From: an uncultured Flavobacteriales bacterium | GTDB taxonomy: Bacteria; Bacteroidota; Bacteroidia; Flavobacteriales_D; Sanyastnellaceae | Length of the DNA: 8,634 bases | Direction: 5' to 3' | NCBI GenBank assembly: GCA_937996585.1 | Contig: CALKUW010000299.1 | Coordinates: forward strand, 1-8,634 | Part shown: piece by piece, positions 6,485-8,634 of the stretch | Numbering within the stretch: position 1 is the stretch's first letter | Layout: every line of letters begins with the position of its first letter | Translations under genes and position numbers: made by a program | The notes under the pieces: model-generated | Seen by the model: only the letters and a program-made list of their open reading frames with translations | What the model was told of the DNA's origin: nothing | Databases searched by the model: none

Positions 6485-7807
6485 ATGTCGACAAGCACTT
6501 CCACGTCTTCCACCCACACCCGTGCCAAAAGTGCGGCGCTCTTCGAGAAAGCCCGGACATTGTTTCCGGGCGGTGTGAATTCTCCTGTGCGGGCGTTCGG
6601 TGCCGTAGGCGGGACGCCCCTGTTCATGGAACGGGGAGAGGGTGCCCACGTGTGGGACGCGGATGGTCAGCGCTACATCGACTTCTGCTGCTCTTGGGGG
6701 CCGCTCATTCTGGGTCATGCCCACCCGGCTGTGCAGGACCGCATCATGCGGGCCGTGGCCGATGGCACCTCCTTCGGAACCCCGACGCGGCTGGAGAACG
6801 AACTCGGCGGTTTGATCCTGGACCACCATCCGTTTGCAGAGCGCATCCGCTTCGTGTCGAGCGGGACGGAAGCGGCCATGAGTGCCATCCGCCTCGCCCG
6901 GGGGGTGACCGGGAAGTCCAAGATCCTGAAGTTCGAGGGGTGCTATCACGGGCACGTGGATGCCCTGTTGGTCAAGGCGGGCAGCGGACTCGCGACCTTG
7001 GGCACATCCACCTCGGCAGGTGTTCCGGAGGCCTATGCCAAGGAGACGCTGGTGTTGCCGCTCAATGACCTCGAGGCCCTGGAAGCCACGATGAAACAGT
7101 ACGCCCATGACCTCGCGGTGGTGGCCATCGAGCCGATTCCGGCCAATAACGGGTTGCTCATCCAGGATCCGGCGTTCCTGCAGGGCGTCCGTGACCTGTG
7201 CGACAGATACGGCGTCCTGCTCCTGTTCGATGAGGTCATCAGCGGGTTCCGGGTGGCCTTCGGTGGTGCGGCAGAATACTATGGCATCCGTCCGGACGTC
7301 ATGGCGTTCGGCAAGATCATTGGTGGTGGAATGCCGGTGGGCGCGTATGCGGCCGCGGCGGACATCATGGACCACGTGGCCCCGGTGGGCCCCGTTTACC
7401 AGGCGGGCACCCTCAGTGGCAATCCCGTGGCCATGGCGGCGGGCGCAGGTCAATTGACCGAATGCCTCAAGCCCGGATTCTACGAGGACCAGGAGCGGCG
7501 CACCCGGCGCATGGTCGACCCCATCCTCGCCCATGCGGAGGCCAAGGGATACCCGCTGCGCATCTTCACGCGGGGCAGCATATTCTGGCTGGCCTTCAGC
7601 GATGCGGTGCACATCCGCCGGAGCAGTGAAATCGACCCGGACAGCATGGCCCATTTCACGCGGTTGCACGGGGCCCTGCTCGAACGCGGGGTTTACCTCG
7701 GGCCCTCCGGATACGAGGTCGGCTTCGTTTCAGCCGCGCACGGCGATGCTGTGATCGATGAGGCGGTCGCCGCGTTCATCGATGCACTCGACGCGGTCTT
7801 CGCCTGA
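6485..7807 (+). CDS. hemL: Glutamate-1-semialdehyde 2,1-aminomutase
   Basis: 440-residue PLP enzyme of the cytosol that converts glutamate-1-semialdehyde to 5-aminolevulinate, the last step of the C5 route to tetrapyrroles. Markers in order: LFPGGVNSPVRAF (26-38), DADGQRYIDFCCSWGPLILGH (58-78), PTRLENEL (100-107), SSGTEAAMSAIRLARG (125-140), FEGCYHGHVDALLVKAGSG (150-168), the gating-loop segment STSAGVP (175-181), LLFDEVISGFR (246-256), the Schiff-base lysine K277 in FGKIIGGGMPVGAY, and YQAGTLSGNP (305-314). Length matches the family (about 425-440). The first 12 residues are a Ser/Thr-rich tail (MSTSTSTSST) without family counterpart, but the only ATG fits the divergent layout. After GAY the family normally has GGRR or similar; here residues 289-292 are four alanines. 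There is no visible Shine-Dalgarno. No hemA or other haem gene adjoins it. A related aminotransferase is very unlikely given the LFPGGVNSPVR and gating-loop motifs. Confidence 0.97.
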   Translation: MSTSTSTSSTHTRAKSAALFEKARTLFPGGVNSPVRAFGAVGGTPLFMERGEGAHVWDADGQRYIDFCCSWGPLILGHAHPAVQDRIMRAVADGTSFGTPTRLENELGGLILDHHPFAERIRFVSSGTEAAMSAIRLARGVTGKSKILKFEGCYHGHVDALLVKAGSGLATLGTSTSAGVPEAYAKETLVLPLNDLEALEATMKQYAHDLAVVAIEPIPANNGLLIQDPAFLQGVRDLCDRYGVLLLFDEVISGFRVAFGGAAEYYGIRPDVMAFGKIIGGGMPVGAYAAAADIMDHVAPVGPVYQAGTLSGNPVAMAAGAGQLTECLKPGFYEDQERRTRRMVDPILAHAEAKGYPLRIFTRGSIFWLAFSDAVHIRRSSEIDPDSMAHFTRLHGALLERGVYLGPSGYEVGFVSAAHGDAVIDEAVAAFIDALDAVFA

Positions 7808-7814
7808 GCCTCCG

Positions 7815-7832
7815 TTGCCCGACGGGCGGTTT
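7815..7832 (+). terminator. Weak terminator-like hairpin after hemL
   Basis: TTGCCC (7815-7820) can pair with GGGCGG (7824-7829) around a GAC loop, with four G-C pairs and two G-T wobbles, followed by only TTT. It lies 7 nt after the hemL stop in the 24-nt convergent gap, where a terminator would be expected. The short T-run and tight loop make it a weak candidate. Confidence 0.3.
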
Positions 7833-8634
7833 CACGACAGGATGAGCAGGGCGTCCAGGATGAGCAGGGCGTCGAGCAGGCCGTAGTAGCCCAATGGACG
7901 GTTCTCCCGCGCCGCGCCAACGGCGATGGCCATGGGCAACAGGCCGATGCAATCTTCCATTGCGCCGTCGGGATTCAGGTGGAAGCGGAGGCCCGCAGCA
8001 GCCAGCAGGAAGGCCGTGCCGAGGATGCGCGTACCTGAGGTGCCTAGGAGTTGAGGCCAGGTGCGCATGTAAGCTTGGTCCCAGTTGCGGTCGCGGAGAT
8101 CGAAGGGGAGCGTGAGGGCGGCAATCACGAGGAACCGCTCGAGAAACAGGAAAAGTGCAGTGTCAACGTCAAGCGGCCCGGAAGCCATCCACCAGGCCGG
8201 CCACAGCGCCGTGATGCTCGCCCACGAGGTGCCGATCCACACCATCTTCATACCGGGCAGGCGGCGCAGGGCATGGCGCATTCCCTTTTGGCCCGGCATG
8301 CCCGCGTACAGGCCCGTGATGCCCGCGGAGAGCAGGATGGCCGACATCATGAGCGCGTCTAGGCCGGTCAGCATCGCGATTTCGCACGTCCAAAGGGTTT
8401 TCGCCGTCATGGCCAGCGGCACGGCACCCAGGGGCAACATGGCCAGCGCCCACCAGCGGATGCGGGGCCAGTTCCGGCTGTGCCATGCCAGGTGGACAGG
8501 GCGCAGTCCGCCGTCGCGCGTGGATTTGATGTGGCGTTGTAAGGTGTAGGCCAGCCACGTTGCGGCACCAATGCCCGTTGCGAACCAGAAGTGGGGGAAG
8601 CCGAGGCCTTTTTCAGGAGCCACCCCGTGCAGGG
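7832..8634 (-). CDS. UbiA-like multi-spanning membrane protein, N-terminus outside window
   Basis: At least 266 residues of a hydrophobic protein with about 7-8 membrane segments, open to the right window edge. A GTG at 8621-8623 could start it, but no stop precedes it in the window and the visible part begins at what should be the second membrane helix of this family (HFWFATGIGAATWLAYTLQR), so I treat it as 5'-partial. The pattern matches a Bacteroidota membrane protein family related to UbiA prenyltransferases: a basic loop after the first visible helix, a LYAGMP segment followed by a basic LRRLPGMK-type loop, then a helix rich in Trp, then FLERFLVIAALTLPFDLRDRNWDQ. Counting from the GTG, D175, D178 and D182 form the second Asp-rich motif of the UbiA fold. 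The first Asp-rich motif (N-D-x-x-D type) is not at its expected place, where YTLQRHIK stands instead. Prenyltransferase activity is therefore doubtful and substrate unknown. The C-terminus holds a duplicated DALLIL unit. Confidence 0.8.
   Translation of the reverse strand, partial: LHGVAPEKGLGFPHFWFATGIGAATWLAYTLQRHIKSTRDGGLRPVHLAWHSRNWPRIRWWALAMLPLGAVPLAMTAKTLWTCEIAMLTGLDALMMSAILLSAGITGLYAGMPGQKGMRHALRRLPGMKMVWIGTSWASITALWPAWWMASGPLDVDTALFLFLERFLVIAALTLPFDLRDRNWDQAYMRTWPQLLGTSGTRILGTAFLLAAAGLRFHLNPDGAMEDCIGLLPMAIAVGAARENRPLGYYGLLDALLILDALLILS
7838..7873. repeat. Perfect 18-bp tandem duplication (two copies)
   Basis: Positions 7838-7855 and 7856-7873 are identical 18-bp units placed head to tail. 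The repeat is in frame in the minus-strand UbiA-like gene, where each unit encodes DALLIL near the C-terminus (residues 251-262 counted from the GTG). The stop codon comes one residue later. Confidence 0.95.

Noticed and set aside
6410..7669. A 420-codon upstream extension of the kynureninase frame, antisense to hemL
   Set aside because: It lies exactly codon-on-codon opposite hemL, where stops arise only if hemL uses TTA, CTA or TCA. Those codons are rare in GC-rich genes, so the open frame is a by-product. The product has no family-like sequence before the kynureninase start at 6409.
1..8634. Mobile element, phage, CRISPR, defence system, tRNA or rRNA
   Set aside because: No transposase, integrase, nuclease, reverse transcriptase or regularly spaced repeats are visible, and no tRNA-like cloverleaf or rRNA sequence was noticed by eye. 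Gaps between genes are all under 80 bp. A covariance-model scan for small RNAs would be needed to exclude those fully.

Overview
The window looks like chromosomal DNA from a high-GC member of the Bacteroidota, probably in or near the Flavobacteriia/Cytophagia/Sphingobacteriia side of the phylum. Three genes point there: a secreted protein ending in a gliding-motility-associated (CHU_C) type IX secretion sorting domain, an Ig-like lipoprotein of a type common in that phylum, and a UbiA-fold membrane protein of a Bacteroidota-specific kind. Shine-Dalgarno sites are not evident before most genes, which also fits. GC content is high for the phylum (judged by eye), so third codon positions are mostly G or C and long spurious antisense frames are common. 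The exact taxon cannot be fixed from this sequence.

Layout. Positions 1-4422 hold four plus-strand genes: the 3' part of a DUF72 gene, a free-methionine-(R)-sulfoxide reductase (GAF fold), an Ig-like lipoprotein overlapping it by 4 nt (ATGA), and a five-repeat T9SS-exported protein. Positions 4412-6409 hold two minus-strand genes read kynU then ktrA, 9 nt apart: kynureninase and a TrkA/KtrA-type RCK potassium-uptake regulator. The ktrA 3' end overlaps the end of the T9SS gene by 11 nt, tail to tail. A 75-bp divergent gap separates kynU from hemL (6485-7807, plus strand), the glutamate-1-semialdehyde aminomutase of tetrapyrrole synthesis. After a 24-bp convergent gap, a minus-strand UbiA-like membrane protein (7832 to the window edge) runs off the right end.

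How they fit together. Most genes are housekeeping: oxidised-methionine repair, tryptophan catabolism or NAD supply, haem precursor synthesis and potassium homeostasis. The cell-surface genes (lipoprotein and T9SS cargo) are the more lineage-specific part. I see no mobile element, phage gene, CRISPR array, tRNA, rRNA, or defence or biosynthetic cluster. I therefore do not claim a new biological system. The points most worth a second look are paired EF-hand-like loops in the lipoprotein, cysteine-paired repeats in the T9SS protein, a four-alanine substitution next to the active site of HemL, a UbiA-fold protein lacking the first Asp-rich motif, and an 18-bp perfect tandem duplication at the end of that gene.
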